From Scolanthus callimorphus (Eukaryota; Cnidaria; Anthozoa; Actiniaria; Edwardsiidae): a DNA stretch of 64,000 nucleotides. Under the pieces are notes generated by a model. It had not been told where the DNA came from. It was given only the letters and a program-made list of their open reading frames with translations, and did not search any database. The position numbers and the translations under genes were made by a program. The stretch covers positions 14,109,399 through 14,173,398 of the forward strand of contig CM066912.1 in the NCBI GenBank assembly GCA_033964015.1, read 5' to 3'. Each line of letters opens with the position of its first letter. Position 1 is the first letter of the stretch. Shown here one piece after another: positions 9,460-20,746 of this stretch.

Positions 9460-10068
9460 ATAATGTGCTATTGTTCTAATATTAAATTCGAACTCGAAAT
9501 AACTAAATTGCTGGAATTGTTTCACAAGTCTCTTGCGTGAGAGGTAGAGCACAACCCACTGAGATAACTTTACCAAGTTTGGGCTCGTCTTTCCAATACT
9601 GTATTGAGAAACATTATCCAAAAGAAGTCAGTGTTTCGTCGCTTCAACACAAACGCCAAGAAAACCCATATGTTATGAACTCAGTGTACTCGCCTCGGCG
9701 CACTTGATGCTAAATTCTTCCAGCAATTTAGCTATTTCGAGTTCTAATTTAATATTTAACAATTAGACCTCAAGGCCGAATGTGCTATGATGAATAGACC
9801 ATGAGGCCGAAGGCCGAATGGTCTATTAATATCATAGCACATGAGGACGAGAGGTCTAATTGTTTTAGTATAAACCAACTAGTTGGTCGGTTTTGGCAAT
9901 GAATTCCATATTTTATGTTGAAGAAATCAAGTTTTCTTGCAAAGAAAGGTGGTGGTTTTGCCAGGCACGGTCTATCACTAATAGACCATTAGTAGCTCAG
10001 CCAATCAGAATGCAGGATTTGTAATAGACCATTAGTTGGTTTATACTAATAGAACAATAGCACATTAT
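9460..10068. mobile_element. Nested foldback element
   Basis: There are three nested inverted pairs. The outer pair is ATAATGTGCTATTGTTCTAA (9460-9479) with TAGAACAATAGCACATTAT ending at 10068. The middle pair is TCGAACTCGAAATAACTAAA at about 9487-9520 with its complement at about 9716-9750. The inner pair is CAATTAGACCTC (9760) with GAGGTCTAATTG (to 9862), around repeats of AGGCCGAA and of AATAGACCAT/ATGGTCTATT. A CCAAT box (CAGCCAATCAGAATG) lies at about 9998. It is probably a stack of palindromic MITE insertions. No coding content. Confidence 0.65.
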
Positions 10069-10080
10069 GGACAAGATATT

Positions 10081-12830
10081 GCTCCAATTCGTATTTCGAA
10101 ACGGGAGGCCAATTGTTGAGCTCAAGACAACGATTTAGTTACACTTTATTTGTCTAGTAAAAGTTTTGAAATGTTAGAGCTTTCGAAAGATAGGGAATCC
10201 ATGTTTGCTTTTTGAGAAGCACATCCTGGTGATGTACGTGACTGAAGGCACAAAGCGGTGGTCAGGGAAGCCATTTCAGTGTTGCCTTCGGACAGACTGA
10301 TTTAGCCAATCCGGAACGTTTGCGCAGACTACCCAATTATAATAGTATGATATAGCGGAAAGCCACATTTGTCAGGAAATGTAAGAAGGTAATGTTGGCC
10401 TTTCTAACAAGTTTACTAGACCTTCCTCGCTTCACAGCAGGACACCCGATTCCCGGTGTAGCAACTTCGAGCACTGACCTTAAACTACCCACTTTTCTTT
10501 CCCAGATTGTCTACAAATCTGTGTCGGATGGTCTCTTTCTGTGACGTCCTGATTTTTATTCTATTCCTTTTTTTTGTTCACAGATTGTTCGGTCTTTATC
10601 TGTATCTCCATCAACGAATACACTCCTCTGCCAGACCGCTTAAGATTCTCTGTCATGTCGGCACTAGGGAAATGCTACTTGGTTGGGTAAGCATAGGCGG
10701 ATTTAGAGGGAGGCTACCCCCCCCCCCTTTCGATAGATTGCCCCATACATTTACTGTATATTTGGTAAGTCAACCAGTGTCATGAAAACGTCTCAGTTTA
10801 GCATGAGTATCAGGCGGAATTTTATTTTTCTGTGAAAAATGAGAGGAAAAATTGATTTACACCTGACACAATCGCTTGTCGCGGCGCCTTCCGCCCCCTT
10901 CCGCCCCTTGAAGGCGGCTGTCAAAATCATATCAAAAATTGTCGTCAGCTGTCATCACCTATTGTCTCGCTCAAGTACGTTTCCCTGAACCAAAACCAAA
11001 ACAGTCGAGCTTGCTTGTTTTATTCGTTTGTAAAAGATCAAGCTTATTAAATATGGTTCAATCCGGATCAGTACACTTAATTTCTCCAACAAAAGTATCT
11101 GGAAAGCTTGGAGCTCGGTCGGTTATTTTGGGAAACCTGCTTGAAAGTGTGGACTGCGTGGGAACTTCGGGGAGCGGGTCTCGATGTGTCCAGGAATTCC
11201 GCAAGGAAATTTCTACTACAGAACTGCATAAGCTTATCACGAGCTCAAAGGACCGTTTTTTCTAGCGAAAGCTGCCGAATCCTGCGGGAACAATTTAGCC
11301 TGAGCTAGGAGAAAATTTGCGCTGCCGAGCACGATTTCTTTGGTATTGTTGATCTTCGAGGGATGCCGTTGAAATTCCCTTAGCTTTTAGCACAACTTGC
11401 TGCTTTCGGGCCTAGTAACGATACTCGCAAGGGTCTGCTCTCCTTCTTTCTAAAGCCAGAAGCTAGCGTACAGCATCGGTGTTGATAAATTAGCGTTTGT
11501 CAAAAGCAGTTGGCAAAACTACTAGAATTTGAGGCACGCGGTCTGCTCTTATTTTACTTGTATAGCAGGAACAAACTGTATTCCAGATTTTACATCATCT
11601 TCAAACTCTCTTTCGTCCATATTCCAATTAGAATGGACGAATTTATTAAATTTTTGCGTTCGTGTTCCCGAAAGATTCCTTTCTCCCATCGCGGCTTGTA
11701 CTCGAACGAGCAAACGCTTCCATTTTCGCTTCCGGTTAACTCACGTGACGCGCCCCTTTGTCTTTTGGCCAATCAGCGCAGCATTCAGATTCTGAATGTT
11801 GAACATGAACTTTTGAATGCATTTGTGTCAGGCCCTCTCCCCTCCTTCTCTCATTTTCTTTTTCGAGGAGGGGGAGGGTCCTGATACTCAGGCTAATCTC
11901 AGTTGAAAGAAGAAATGCCATTGTTTCTTTGACAAACTGAGTCTTTTTTACTCAGGTTACGTCTGGGTTTGAACTCTACGCCGCCTTCAGTCCACTTGTG
12001 ACAAAGCCAGTAGCAATCAACGCTATTAACAAACTACTCAGATGGATTAAGGTATGGGATGCCCCTAAGGAGCATTTGTTGGTCGCTTTCTGAATCATTT
12101 GAAAGCGAAATACCAAAAAACATCCCTTTCCACTTCCACCTTCCCTATCAATGATCAAAGCAAGTTCAAAATGACAACATTTGATGATAGTAAAAAAAAC
12201 CTTCAACGACCTTAAGTTTGTGACAGTCCGATGCACCCTTCCCATAATGCACTGCTTCGCTATTCGGGCAAAAAACAAACATTTTTTTTAAGTCCCTGAA
12301 TTGTGATGGTGGGCTCATAGCAGTTGTTCATGTCACCTCTTTAACTTCAATGGTATGTATCTCACTAAAGTGACTTTACAAATGAACATGCTATGGATTG
12401 TTCTTTATGTCGACATATGTTTTGTTTACATTGATGCTTCTATGGCAACTAAATGGCCACCCTCCAAACAGTTTTCGCCCTGACAAAGAGAAATGTCGGC
12501 AAAACCCTCTTAAGGTCTCTGTAAACCCGTGAGGGGTGTCTTCGGAAAAAAAAAATTATCGTCTCGTCGCGTCGCAATTTATGCTATGATAATCAGCTAT
12601 ATATCATTTTAAAGCAAAAAAATTGCTCTATCTTATGAAGTTGTTTAGTTTATCGAAGTTTATTTTTTCTTGTATTTTTAAGACCCCGAACTAAAAACTA
12701 CCTTGTTTACGTGAGAAGCTCCAGACCACTAGCGGTTTGTTGCACAATTTTACACTTTGTCGGATTTTATTCTCGGATTGATGAACTGCAAACCTGTAAG
12801 AGCGATTTTGGATATTTTGCATATTTTAAG
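10081..12830. other. No supported gene
   Basis: Short open frames at 10507-10785, 10939-11265, 11510-11884 and 11976-12278 overlap frames on other strands and match nothing I recognise. 10298-10355 repeats the window's first bases. 10690-10731 (ATAGGCGGATTTAGAGGGAG, then a C13 run) resembles a hAT-type MITE end but its partner end is not visible. A CCAAT box with CACGTGACGCGCCCC at 11738-11775 is promoter-like only. Confidence 0.35.
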
Positions 12831-12974
12831 CAATTATTGGATGAGGTTTTTGTGATCTCCAGAATAAACAATGTCGAGACAAGTGGAATCAGGCGAGGCC
12901 GTGAGGCCGAGCCTGATTCCACTTGGCGAAATATTGTTTATTCTGGAGATCACAAAAACCGAATTCAATAATTG
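12831..12974. repeat. 144-bp palindrome with 64-bp arms
   Basis: Arms 12831-12894 and 12911-12974 are reverse complements with few mismatches (GTGATCTCCAGAATAAACAA against TTGTTTATTCTGGAGATCAC; GTGGAATCAGGC against GCCTGATTCCAC). The 16-bp centre is the direct repeat GAGGCCGTGAGGCCGA. It could form a long cruciform or dsRNA hairpin. It is MITE-like. Confidence 0.9.
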
Positions 12975-13095
12975 TTTTATTATACATTGATTCAGTAGAA
13001 ATACTTTTCTTTCTGTCAAGCAATTTATTTTGCACAAGCGCGTTGTTAAAATAGGGAAAGCGCTCTAGTCCCATGATGCATTGCGCGCGTTTCAA

Positions 13096-13140
13096 GAATC
13101 AGCTAGCTGATTCTTGAAGAATCAGCATGCTGATTCTTGG
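13096..13140. repeat. Two tandem 20-bp palindromes
   Basis: AGAATCAGCTAGCTGATTCT is followed directly by AGAATCAGCATGCTGATTCT (linked by TGA). Both are perfect palindromes differing only at the centre. Such a pair is a candidate dimeric protein-binding site or a recombination scar. Confidence 0.85.
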
Positions 13141-14827
13141 AGACCTCAAAGTGCGTGATTCCCAAAGTAAAGCGCGCGCTCTTAGCCAATCAGAATCGAT
13201 ATAGTGAGTACAATGTATAATAAACGGAAATATGAGGTCGCGAAGTTGAAAGTCGCATTTTGTACAGTTTGTGGCCGCAAAATTTATCATAAAATCTTTT
13301 CAAGTAAAAAATAGAAATTCCCATACGGTTTTTTAGTTGTTATCATTTTCGAACGACACATAAATTTTGACGCCGATATCTTAGGTCGTGTTGGGACAGG
13401 AGCTTCGCGAAGGTGAAAATTTGACCTAAAATTTAAGTGCTAGAAAAGGCGTGTAAAGTTAAAGTACAGAAAATGAGTGGCGAGCAATACAAAAGAATGG
13501 GCAATTGAAGGCTAGGAAAATCTTGACGCGTCGTTTGAGGTTTAAGAAATATACTTTAGGACTGTATCAAGTGGATTTCGGGAAAAAAAGTCATTTTATG
13601 GATTTTCAATTTTTTATCTTTCACGAGACCTTTACGCCAAAGACGTTATGCTATAAGCAATACAAAGTTTAAGGAAATGTAGCATCGTGTTTTCGAAATA
13701 TAACGCGGTAATTTTTTCATAAAAATGACATTTTCTACTAGGCTACTTCTTGATTCTCAAACTATGCCTAAAAGCTCATAAAGGTATGTTGTTTTAGTTC
13801 AGCATAAATACCGAGACATTGTCTTTAAGCACAGAAAATTACAGAGCCATTTCTTATTCCAATCACAATTAATGTAAACATTTTTTGGAAGTCGCCAAAC
13901 TCAAACAACTAGTCCTGCGTTTTAATTCCTAGTTTAGAAAATCCGATATAAACTGCTGTCTAAATCTCCCCAAAGAGAGTTCAATCGTATTATTTGTTGA
14001 TGTATTTTTTAGAACCATAATTAAATTAAAAGGCCGCGAAAAAAAAATTGATGCGGTGTTTCGCTTGACTTGATAGCGGGCAATTTTTTAGGAGATGGAT
14101 ATATCACCATGATAAAACATGTCAAACACTATGTCACTATGACAAAACATGTCAATGCAGTATTGTTATCACGGCTCATTGGTTCTCTTGTAATTTTCAT
14201 CTAAGTATTCGAAGAGCATATCTCTTCGACACTATCCTTCGGACGAAAAACAAATAGAAAAGAAGCTTGGCAAAGTTTTAAAATATTCCAGTGTTTGATA
14301 ACGCTTTTTGAAAGTCTTATATTGCAGAGAAAGGTATAAAATTTGAATTTGAACGTGTTGCGATACTGAAGTATTTACTAAGTGTGAAGCCTTACTAGGT
14401 TTTTACCTCCTGCACTAGTTTCATAGACATACAAGGAATGAAAGCACGAGTAGAATCTATTTGCCATTTTATTTTCTCCCCACAACGTTACACTCAAATT
14501 AAGTCTCTATGTTGCTTCCAGTACTACTACTAGACACATTGGCCAAGCTTGGTAGACTGCCAGTGTTGCATTTCTGATTTATTGAATTTTGCATGATCTG
14601 CAACTCCCTTCATCTCGCAACTGCCCCCCTCTCCCTCACCCTTAGAAAACATTATTTAAGTCTTTTTCTACCAGTGTTGCATTTTTTTTGTTTGCTCACA
14701 TCCCCTCCCCTTGGCATGTAACTTCACCCACTTGACCTTCAGACAATGTTGTTGAAGATTGACTTTAAATAAAATACATATTTATGCACTCCATGTAACT
14801 GAACCCCACTGGATAATGTAATAGTAA
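13141..14827. other. No supported gene
   Basis: This is AT-rich sequence without an open frame worth reporting. It includes a CCAAT box (TTAGCCAATCAGAATCG, 13182) next to a GCGCGC patch, and the local repeat CACTATGTCACTATGACAAA around 14105-14150. No terminal repeats are identified. Confidence 0.35.
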
Positions 14828-14859
14828 CCCCCCCCCCCCCTCCCCCCCCCCCCCCCCCC
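14828..14859 (+). repeat. Poly-C tract (32 bp, one T)
   Basis: C13-T-C18. The minus strand is G-rich and could form G-quadruplex. It ends 69 bp before head motif 4. Glycine-run frames across it are artefacts. Confidence 0.95.
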
Positions 14860-14927
14860 TCTTGACTTCTCCGTTGCCCAACCAAAGCATGTTTGGTGGC
14901 TATAAATTAGTTTTCTGATGCAAAAAG

Positions 14928-14966
14928 TAATATATAGATTTAGGCACTGCCTAAAAGCGGAGCTCC
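14928..14966 (+). repeat. Head motif 4
   Basis: TAATATATAG, then the near-palindrome TTTAGGCACTGCCTAAA, then AGCGGAGCTCC. No satellite or tail follows within reach, so it is an orphan or truncated 5' end. Confidence 0.82.
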
Positions 14967-15129
14967 CAATTATTATACTGAATGAAAGATGGTATAAAAC
15001 AAATTCTTCTTTAGAATTACAACTTTTTTGTGCTAAAAATGAATAACAAGATACTGCATAAGATAAAGTGGTAGTTGATAATATAAAAAAAATCCCCGAG
15101 AAAGGGATTTGGAAATTCCAGAGGGGTTG

Positions 15130-15345
15130 TGTCCCGTTGGGGCCCATATGTCGTCAGGCAGGGGTTCTCGTCGTATCTTTTAGGGGTTAAAATTCGCGTT
15201 CCAGGTATTTTCCCAGAAATGGTAGTGCTGGTACCGTTGTTTCTTGCTTGAATTTTGGAGCCATGTTGAAAATTGGTATGTTTTAGAGGTTAAAATGTTG
15301 GTTGACCACTCCTAGATTGGTATCTTTTAGGGTTGAATTTTTATT
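15130..15345. repeat. TTTTTAGGGGTT-type MITE remnant
   Basis: Repeated TATCTTTTAGGGGTTAAAAT and GGTATTTTCCC blocks and a CGTCGTATCTTTTAGGGG start correspond to the reverse complement of the AAAAAATACC element at 50030-50430. It is a diverged partial copy. No target duplication can be assigned. Confidence 0.55.
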
Positions 15346-17733
15346 TCCCCGATGAACACTTAACTGTATTTTATTTTATTTTATTAACTGCATAAAAATG
15401 TCAGGACCCTTGAGGTTCCAAAACATTGCAAGGAGACTTTTCTCACAGAGCCCCTCCCTCCAATAGTAAATAATAAAAGTTGGAAAAATCTCTAATACAT
15501 GTGTTAGATATTTAATATGTTCTTCCCATCTTAAAAATACAGTGACCACTCATTCAATTAAATAAATAAAAAACAAGGACAGGGGAAAACCATGGCAAGA
15601 GAACACCAGACGAAGGAAATAATTAGTATTTTTTAGGTGTAGAAACCTGCCAAAAATTGAGTTAGATCATGTTTTCTCAGATAAGTAACTGCAATCATGA
15701 TGGAAGTATCACAATTTGCGAGAAAACAAGTTACCAACAAAGCTACCACCTTTACTATAGTACCATAGGTTTTTATAAAATAACTAAGATAGTACGCGCG
15801 CTCTCATTGGTCGACAGGTGTGTTTAGATGAGAGTATATAAACACGGTTGTGACGTCACGCCCGGGACGATGTTTGCGCTGCCTTCTTTTTTCATTCTTA
15901 TAAAAACCATTTTGACAAAAATTATCCAAACACTTGAAGCAATGAAATTGTGAAAGCAGTTTAGTTTTGTCGTCCCATCCTTTAACCACAAGTTCAAAGA
16001 ATTTTTTAGTCAAACGCGTGTAAATTTTCAGGATTTTCAACATTTTCGTACGATTATAAGTACATGATATTTTTCTGAAATCCTCTTCCCTCCCTTTATG
16101 AAACGATTTCTTTGCCTTTTGGGAACTTTTTAAAAGTATGCAGCTCGTACTAAGAGGAGAAAAATAACACAGATCAAGTTAAGCGACCCAACTAAAATTC
16201 TGGATTTGGAGACTTTCGGCGAATCGCGGTTAGCCAAAATGAAAAAGAACAACGACGACCAAATTATTGAATAAATCACAATTTATTTCGTTACTTTCCT
16301 ATTCAATTTTTCAAAATGATCATCTTTCACAAGCCGAGTAGGTAAAAAATCGTTTGCTAGCAAGTTAACAAGACTTGAAGCATTAGCAAAACATGAAATT
16401 CTTACCGGCGATCGGCGAACACCGACGGCACTGTCGACGAAACTTTGACTTGAGTTGCTTCAAAAATTCAATACGATCGAGTGACAGTTCATGGACATTC
16501 GTTCATGCCATCAGCAACAATTGAAGCCTCCATAGTATCATTCTAGTCTGGTATTTAACATTTTGCTTGATTTGAAGATTGAAACAAGACACGCTATTTT
16601 TGCTTTTTCGATGCCGAATTCGCCTTTCCAAACCTCGGCAAAGTCAACACGTAGGCCGTTCTTGTATGGAAAACTCCTTCGGCTTTGCAATTCTTAACCC
16701 GTACATCCCTTCATTGACATTCGCTTATGCTTCAATTACCATAAACATCATAGAAGAGGTCAATAAAGTCGTCAAATGTTTCTTAGAAAGCAGTTTTCTC
16801 TCGCCTTCCCTTCGCAAAACTTCGCAAAACACACATGCGATATAACACGCCCTATGATTGGCCCGTTCAGACCGTCGCGCGGTAAAGAGAATTTATATAT
16901 TCACACAAAATGTTGAAATAAATTAATTTTAAATCTTTCGCTTCAAAAAGTGAAAGATATTTTATAAAAGCAATCCCTACCATCACTTTATCCTGAAGAA
17001 CCGACCACCATACACCCCACCCCCAAACCCTTTGGTTGTCTTTGGGCCTAAAATTACAAAATTTTGGTTGAGGAAGATTCCCTATAAAATTGACCTTGGA
17101 ATTACAATGTGGGACCCCTGGGCAAAGCAGAATTCCAAGGGTAAGGAGTTTGAAAACCTTGCAATAGCGCTGTGTCTGATAATAAAAGCATTCATTATAT
17201 AAACTATAGTGTTTTATCAGGATTTCGACCACTGAGAAATATCGTAATTCGGACGTAATGCACCCATGAAAATTATCGAAATGTTTTCACACAAAAAAAT
17301 TATATAAAAAACAGAATAATATATTGGTGCTTGGGGATATGCAATTCATCTTTTTATGTAGATTCAAATGTAATATCTCCCTTATTGCTCACTCGTGAGA
17401 TATCAAACTTTGAACACTTGAAATAAATCCTATATGCCCTGCGAGCCCATTTGAAAACTTGAACTCTAGCAGGTATTCCAGAATAAATAATTGGGAACAA
17501 CATGGGGAAAAATCCCCCAAACCCATGGTTATAATTGGCAAAATAAGAGACTTTGTTTTAGAGATGGATCTTAAATTAATTAAATCCTAGCCATGTTTAA
17601 TAATATATAATATATCCTGATAATCCCTAGGGGGTCAGCAGTAGTATGTCATTTTGCAGCTACATTGATAATGGTTCAGTGTCATAAAATCTAGTTTTTG
17701 GGATACTGAAAGTTGAATCTTAAGTGTCAATTT
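15346..17733. other. No supported gene
   Basis: No open frame of interest. The stretch holds a promoter-like block at 15788-15870 (listed separately), several copies of ordinary AT-rich sequence, and a second CCAAT/GCGC patch at 16850-16885 in roughly inverted orientation. The two patches may bound one degenerate foldback, but I could not align the arms convincingly. Confidence 0.3.
15788..15870 (+). promoter_or_regulatory. Promoter-like CCAAT/TATA/CRE block at a repeat terminus
   Basis: GATAGTACGCGCGCTC then TCATTGGTCGAC (inverted CCAAT), GAGTATATAAACACGG (TATA box) and TGACGTCACGCCCGGG (CRE). The GATAGTACGCGCGCTCT(C/G)ATTGG core recurs at 26094, so it is probably the terminus of a repeat family that brings its own core promoter. 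No coding region follows. Confidence 0.45.
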
Positions 17734-18133
17734 GGTTAAATGTTTTTTTTTTTCTGCACAAGAAACAACCAGCAAAACATATTTTCAGTACCATAACTCA
17801 TAACCTGTCACTTGGAATTTCGCGAGATCAAGACTTCTCACCACTTTTGTAGTAAACAGCAGTTACACGTACAGTAGCAAGAAGAATTCCCACATGCACA
17901 GCTTTGAGAAGGATTTGTTATACCTGTGAATAACAATAAGATGTTAGCAAAAGTCATTGTATATAAGGTGCATGTTAAATAGAAATTTCATGAAGCACTG
18001 GCTTGTTTGAATACATTCATTTCAGAAAAGGTTGCACCGTCACAACTGTCGTTGTAGCCCGTGGTGCATCATGAGAGAAGCTAAGAAGAGCAAAATTGTT
18101 GCATTAATCCAGTACAAAATGTCTTGCAAGCGA
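17734..18133 (+). repeat. 400-bp direct repeat, copy 1
   Basis: It starts GGTTAAATGTTTTTTTTTT and ends TGTCTTGCAAGCGA. Copy 2 is at 18303-18700 with very few differences (for example CCTGTCACTT versus CCTGCCACTT). It contains GTTGCACCGTCACAACTGTC, which relates to the 8717-8850 family. The duplication is recent. Confidence 0.93.
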
Positions 18134-18293
18134 AACTTTGGGGCTCACATCATTTATTTCGGCATGGGGTCTTTCTTGAAGGGAGGTCATTAGTAACGTA
18201 TTTATGGAAGGGGGTACTCAGGTTGAGTCTTCTAGCGTCACCAAGTGACGGGTTGTTTTCTTGTTATTATTATATCTCAGGAAGGGAAGCTCA
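18134..18293 (+). repeat. 160-bp module, copy 1
   Basis: It runs from AACTTTGGGGCTCACATC to CAGGAAGGGAAGCTCA. It is nearly identical to 19711-19870 and separates the two 400-bp repeats. It contains GCGTCACCAAGTGACG, an imperfect hairpin. Confidence 0.93.
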
Positions 18294-18302
18294 ATGGTCA
18301 AT

Positions 18303-18700
18303 GGTTAAATGTTTTTTTTTCTGCACAAGAAACAACCAGCAAAACATATTTTCAGTACCATAACTCATAACCTGCCACTTGGAATTTCGCGAGATCAAGA
18401 CTTCTCACCACTTTTGTAGTAAACAGCAGTTACACGTACAGTAGCAAGAAAAATTCCCACATGCACAGCTTTGAGAAGGGTTCGTTATACCTGTGAATAA
18501 CAATAAGATGTTAGCAAAAGTCATTGTATATAAGGTGCATGTTAAAGAGAAATTTCATGAAGCACTGGCTTGTTTGAATACATTCATTTCAGAAAAGGTT
18601 GCACCGTCACAACTGTCGTTGTAGCCCGTGGTGCATCATGAGAGAAGCTAAGAAGAGCAAAATTGTTGCATTAATCCAGTACAAAATGTCTTGCAAGCGA
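18303..18700 (+). repeat. 400-bp direct repeat, copy 2
   Basis: It matches 17734-18133 at an offset of about 568 bp. The segment then departs into GATTGTACAGTCATTTGACA. Confidence 0.93.
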
Positions 18701-18829
18701 GATTGTACAGTCATTTGACATAAAACAGGGTGATAATTATCTTATCCTAAAAGCAGTGTCCATGATTCTGTTTTGGTATAACTGTTTCCTCCCGTCTTGC
18801 ATCCCTGGCTACAACAGACAGTTGCAGTG

Positions 18830-19700
18830 GCGGATCTAGGGGGTCCCATGGTTTCCATGGAACCCCCCTCGAGGCTGACATTTTGAACGTGTACAAGAAG
18901 AATTAATTTTTTGTTGGGATGAAATCTCCCACAGAAACTAAAAAAAGAACTCAGTTCGCACAGCCGAAAGCACCATAGTCATCCAGACGTAAAGATTACT
19001 TACAGGAATGTGCAGGGATAATTCTTTTCGAAAGCTTTAAGCTGAGAAACATTTTAATTCATCCTGAACAAACGTACGCCACTATCTTGCTTTCCTGACC
19101 TAAGGCGACACAAAGCAAAGCCATATATAATATTCTCTAAGTTTAAATCCTAACGCTGTAACGCAATACGAAGGACACAAACCCGAAGAGAAGGAGGAAA
19201 TCTCTCCAGTGGGCGTGTTTTTTGTTTGGAAAAGATTCACCTTTGGCTAACTTATAATTCAAGCGATTTTTTTCAGCGAGGGACAAAGCCGCCATCGCTG
19301 CCATGTTGAAATCTCCCACATGAACTAAAAGAGAAATCAGTTCCCTCTGCCGAGAGTACCATAGACATCCAATCTACAATTATGTGCAGGGAAATTTATA
19401 ATTCAAAAGATTTGAGCGGAGAAAAAAATTATTGAAGTTTGAACAAACTTATACCACTGCCTACAGAGCGCACACTAAGTCATAAATGATATTCTCTAAA
19501 TATAATCCTACGATAAACTAAGAAATTTCTTACAACAATTTTACTTTATCTGTGTCTTCTCTTCACTTACTGAGATATGATAAGCATACAAACAATTCCG
19601 AAGTCTAATGGTTTTTCTGTAATAGGCTTGCGTTTTCAATTTTAGCGCCATTCCTCCACAAAAATCAGTACGACAAGTGCAAAAACTGTGCAAAACAAAC
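18830..19700. repeat. Degenerate duplicated region with hAT-like start
   Basis: At 18830 CAGTGGCGGATCTAGGGGGT followed by CCATGGTTTCCATGG resembles the end of hAT-type MITEs, but no matching far end is visible. GAAATCTCCCACA and the following bases at about 18921 and 19309 start a diverged direct repeat of about 250 bp (each with ACTAAAA, ATCAGTTC, CCATAG(T/A)CATCCA). No coding. Confidence 0.45.
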
Positions 19701-19710
19701 AAACAAAAAC

Positions 19711-19870
19711 AACTTTGGGGCTCACATCATTTATTTCGGCATGGGGTATTTCTTGAAGGGAGGTCATTAGTAACGTATTTATGGAAGGGGGTACTCAGGT
19801 TAAGTCTTCTAGCGTCACCAAGTGACGGGTTGTTTTCTTGTTATTATTATATCTCAGGAAGGGAAGCTCA
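19711..19870 (+). repeat. 160-bp module, copy 2
   Basis: It matches 18134-18293. Here it runs directly into CAGACAACCAAACTTGGGT, part of the minus-strand satellite element D, so this may be the module's original context. Confidence 0.9.
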
Positions 19871-20008
19871 GACAACCAAACTTGGGTGGGGGGAGGGGAC
19901 TTGGGTAGGGGAAGGGGGAAGTTGTGTGAGTGGCAAGAGGGTCCAACTGTCTGGTCACGTGGTATGACGTAATCAATTACGTCATGATAGTTGAAAAATA
20001 TTATACCT

Positions 20009-20450
20009 CCGTAAAGGCGATGTTACACGGGATAACTCGCAACAAAAACTTTCCGCGCAACATTGTTGCGCGAAAAGTTCCTGACGTCGAGTCATTCGGC
20101 AACGGGCATGTTACACGAGACAACTTTTAGCGCAACAACATCTGATACACGACCGTTAAAACAACTTTTAGCTCGAGCTGGTGACGAATTTCATTATTGC
20201 CTCGCTTCCAGACAAAAATGTTGCGCGGAAAGTTGTTGGACACATGTTACACGAGACAACATTTCAGATATTCGTCATTTTGTGTTGCAAGTTTTGAAGC
20301 CAAGTCAAACACTCGCAACATGTTGCCGAGTGAAATGTTGCGCGAAAAGTTGTCTCGTGCCACATGTTACACGGTAGAAACGTTTCGCGCAACATTGTTG
20401 CGAGGAAAGTTTTTGTTGCAAGTTGTCCCGTGTAACACCACCTTAAGGGA
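20009..20450. mobile_element. GCAACA/TGTTGC-rich TIR MITE, about 440 bp
   Basis: The ends are inverted copies of about 60 bp: GATGTTACACGGGATAACTC and CAACAAAAACTTTCCGCGCA at left, and the complementary AAGTTTTTGTTGCAAGTTGT and CCCGTGTAACACCACCTTAAGG at right. The interior repeats TGTTGCGCGAAAAGTT-type blocks in both orientations. No coding capacity. It is inserted within satellite element D. Confidence 0.8.
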
Positions 20451-20707
20451 TGAACCGCAGACAACCAAACTTGGGTGAAGTTGTTTAAGTGGCAAGAGGA
20501 GTGCAACCGTCACGCGTTATAGGAGAAAAATAATATATATTGGAAACGGATGAACCCCACACAACCAATAATGGGTGAATTTAGTGGTGAATAATGGGTG
20601 AAGTGGCAAGAGGGTTGACGGCCTTAGTCACGTGGTATGACGGTGACATGCTATCTATGTATAATTGTAACATTTTTGTCTCATTAACACAGAACAATAT
20701 GTAACCG

Positions 20708-20746
20708 AGAGCTCCGCTTTTAGCCAGTGGCTAAATCCATGTATTA
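20708..20746 (-). repeat. Head motif 5
   Basis: Minus strand: TAATACATGG, TTTAGCCACTGGCTAAA, AGCGGAGCTC. It is the 5' terminus of element D. Confidence 0.82.

Larger units (their letters stand above)
19711..20746 (-). mobile_element. Satellite-bearing head/tail element D (diverged)
   Basis: The head is at 20746-20708 on the minus strand. Reading down from it, three diverged units each contain a CACGTGAC or CGCGTGAC box, CCTCTTGCCACTT and ACCCAA(G/T)... as in CACCCAAGTTTGGTTGTCTG. One unit has TGACGTAATTGATTACGTCA (about 19964-19983), a change-matched version of the CRE palindrome of arrays 1 and 2. The same block order appears in all three arrays, so this is the same family at greater divergence. 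A 440-bp MITE interrupts it. The tail end is not found. The boundary at 19711 is a guess. Confidence 0.55.

Noticed and set aside
15788..16885. A 1.1-kb foldback between two CCAAT/GCGC patches
   Set aside because: Termini look related, but I could not align the arms inward of the first 20-30 bp.
18830..18880. Complete hAT MITE
   Set aside because: Only one hAT-like end (CAGTGGCGGATCTAGGGGG) is seen. The opposite end and an 8-bp target duplication were not found.
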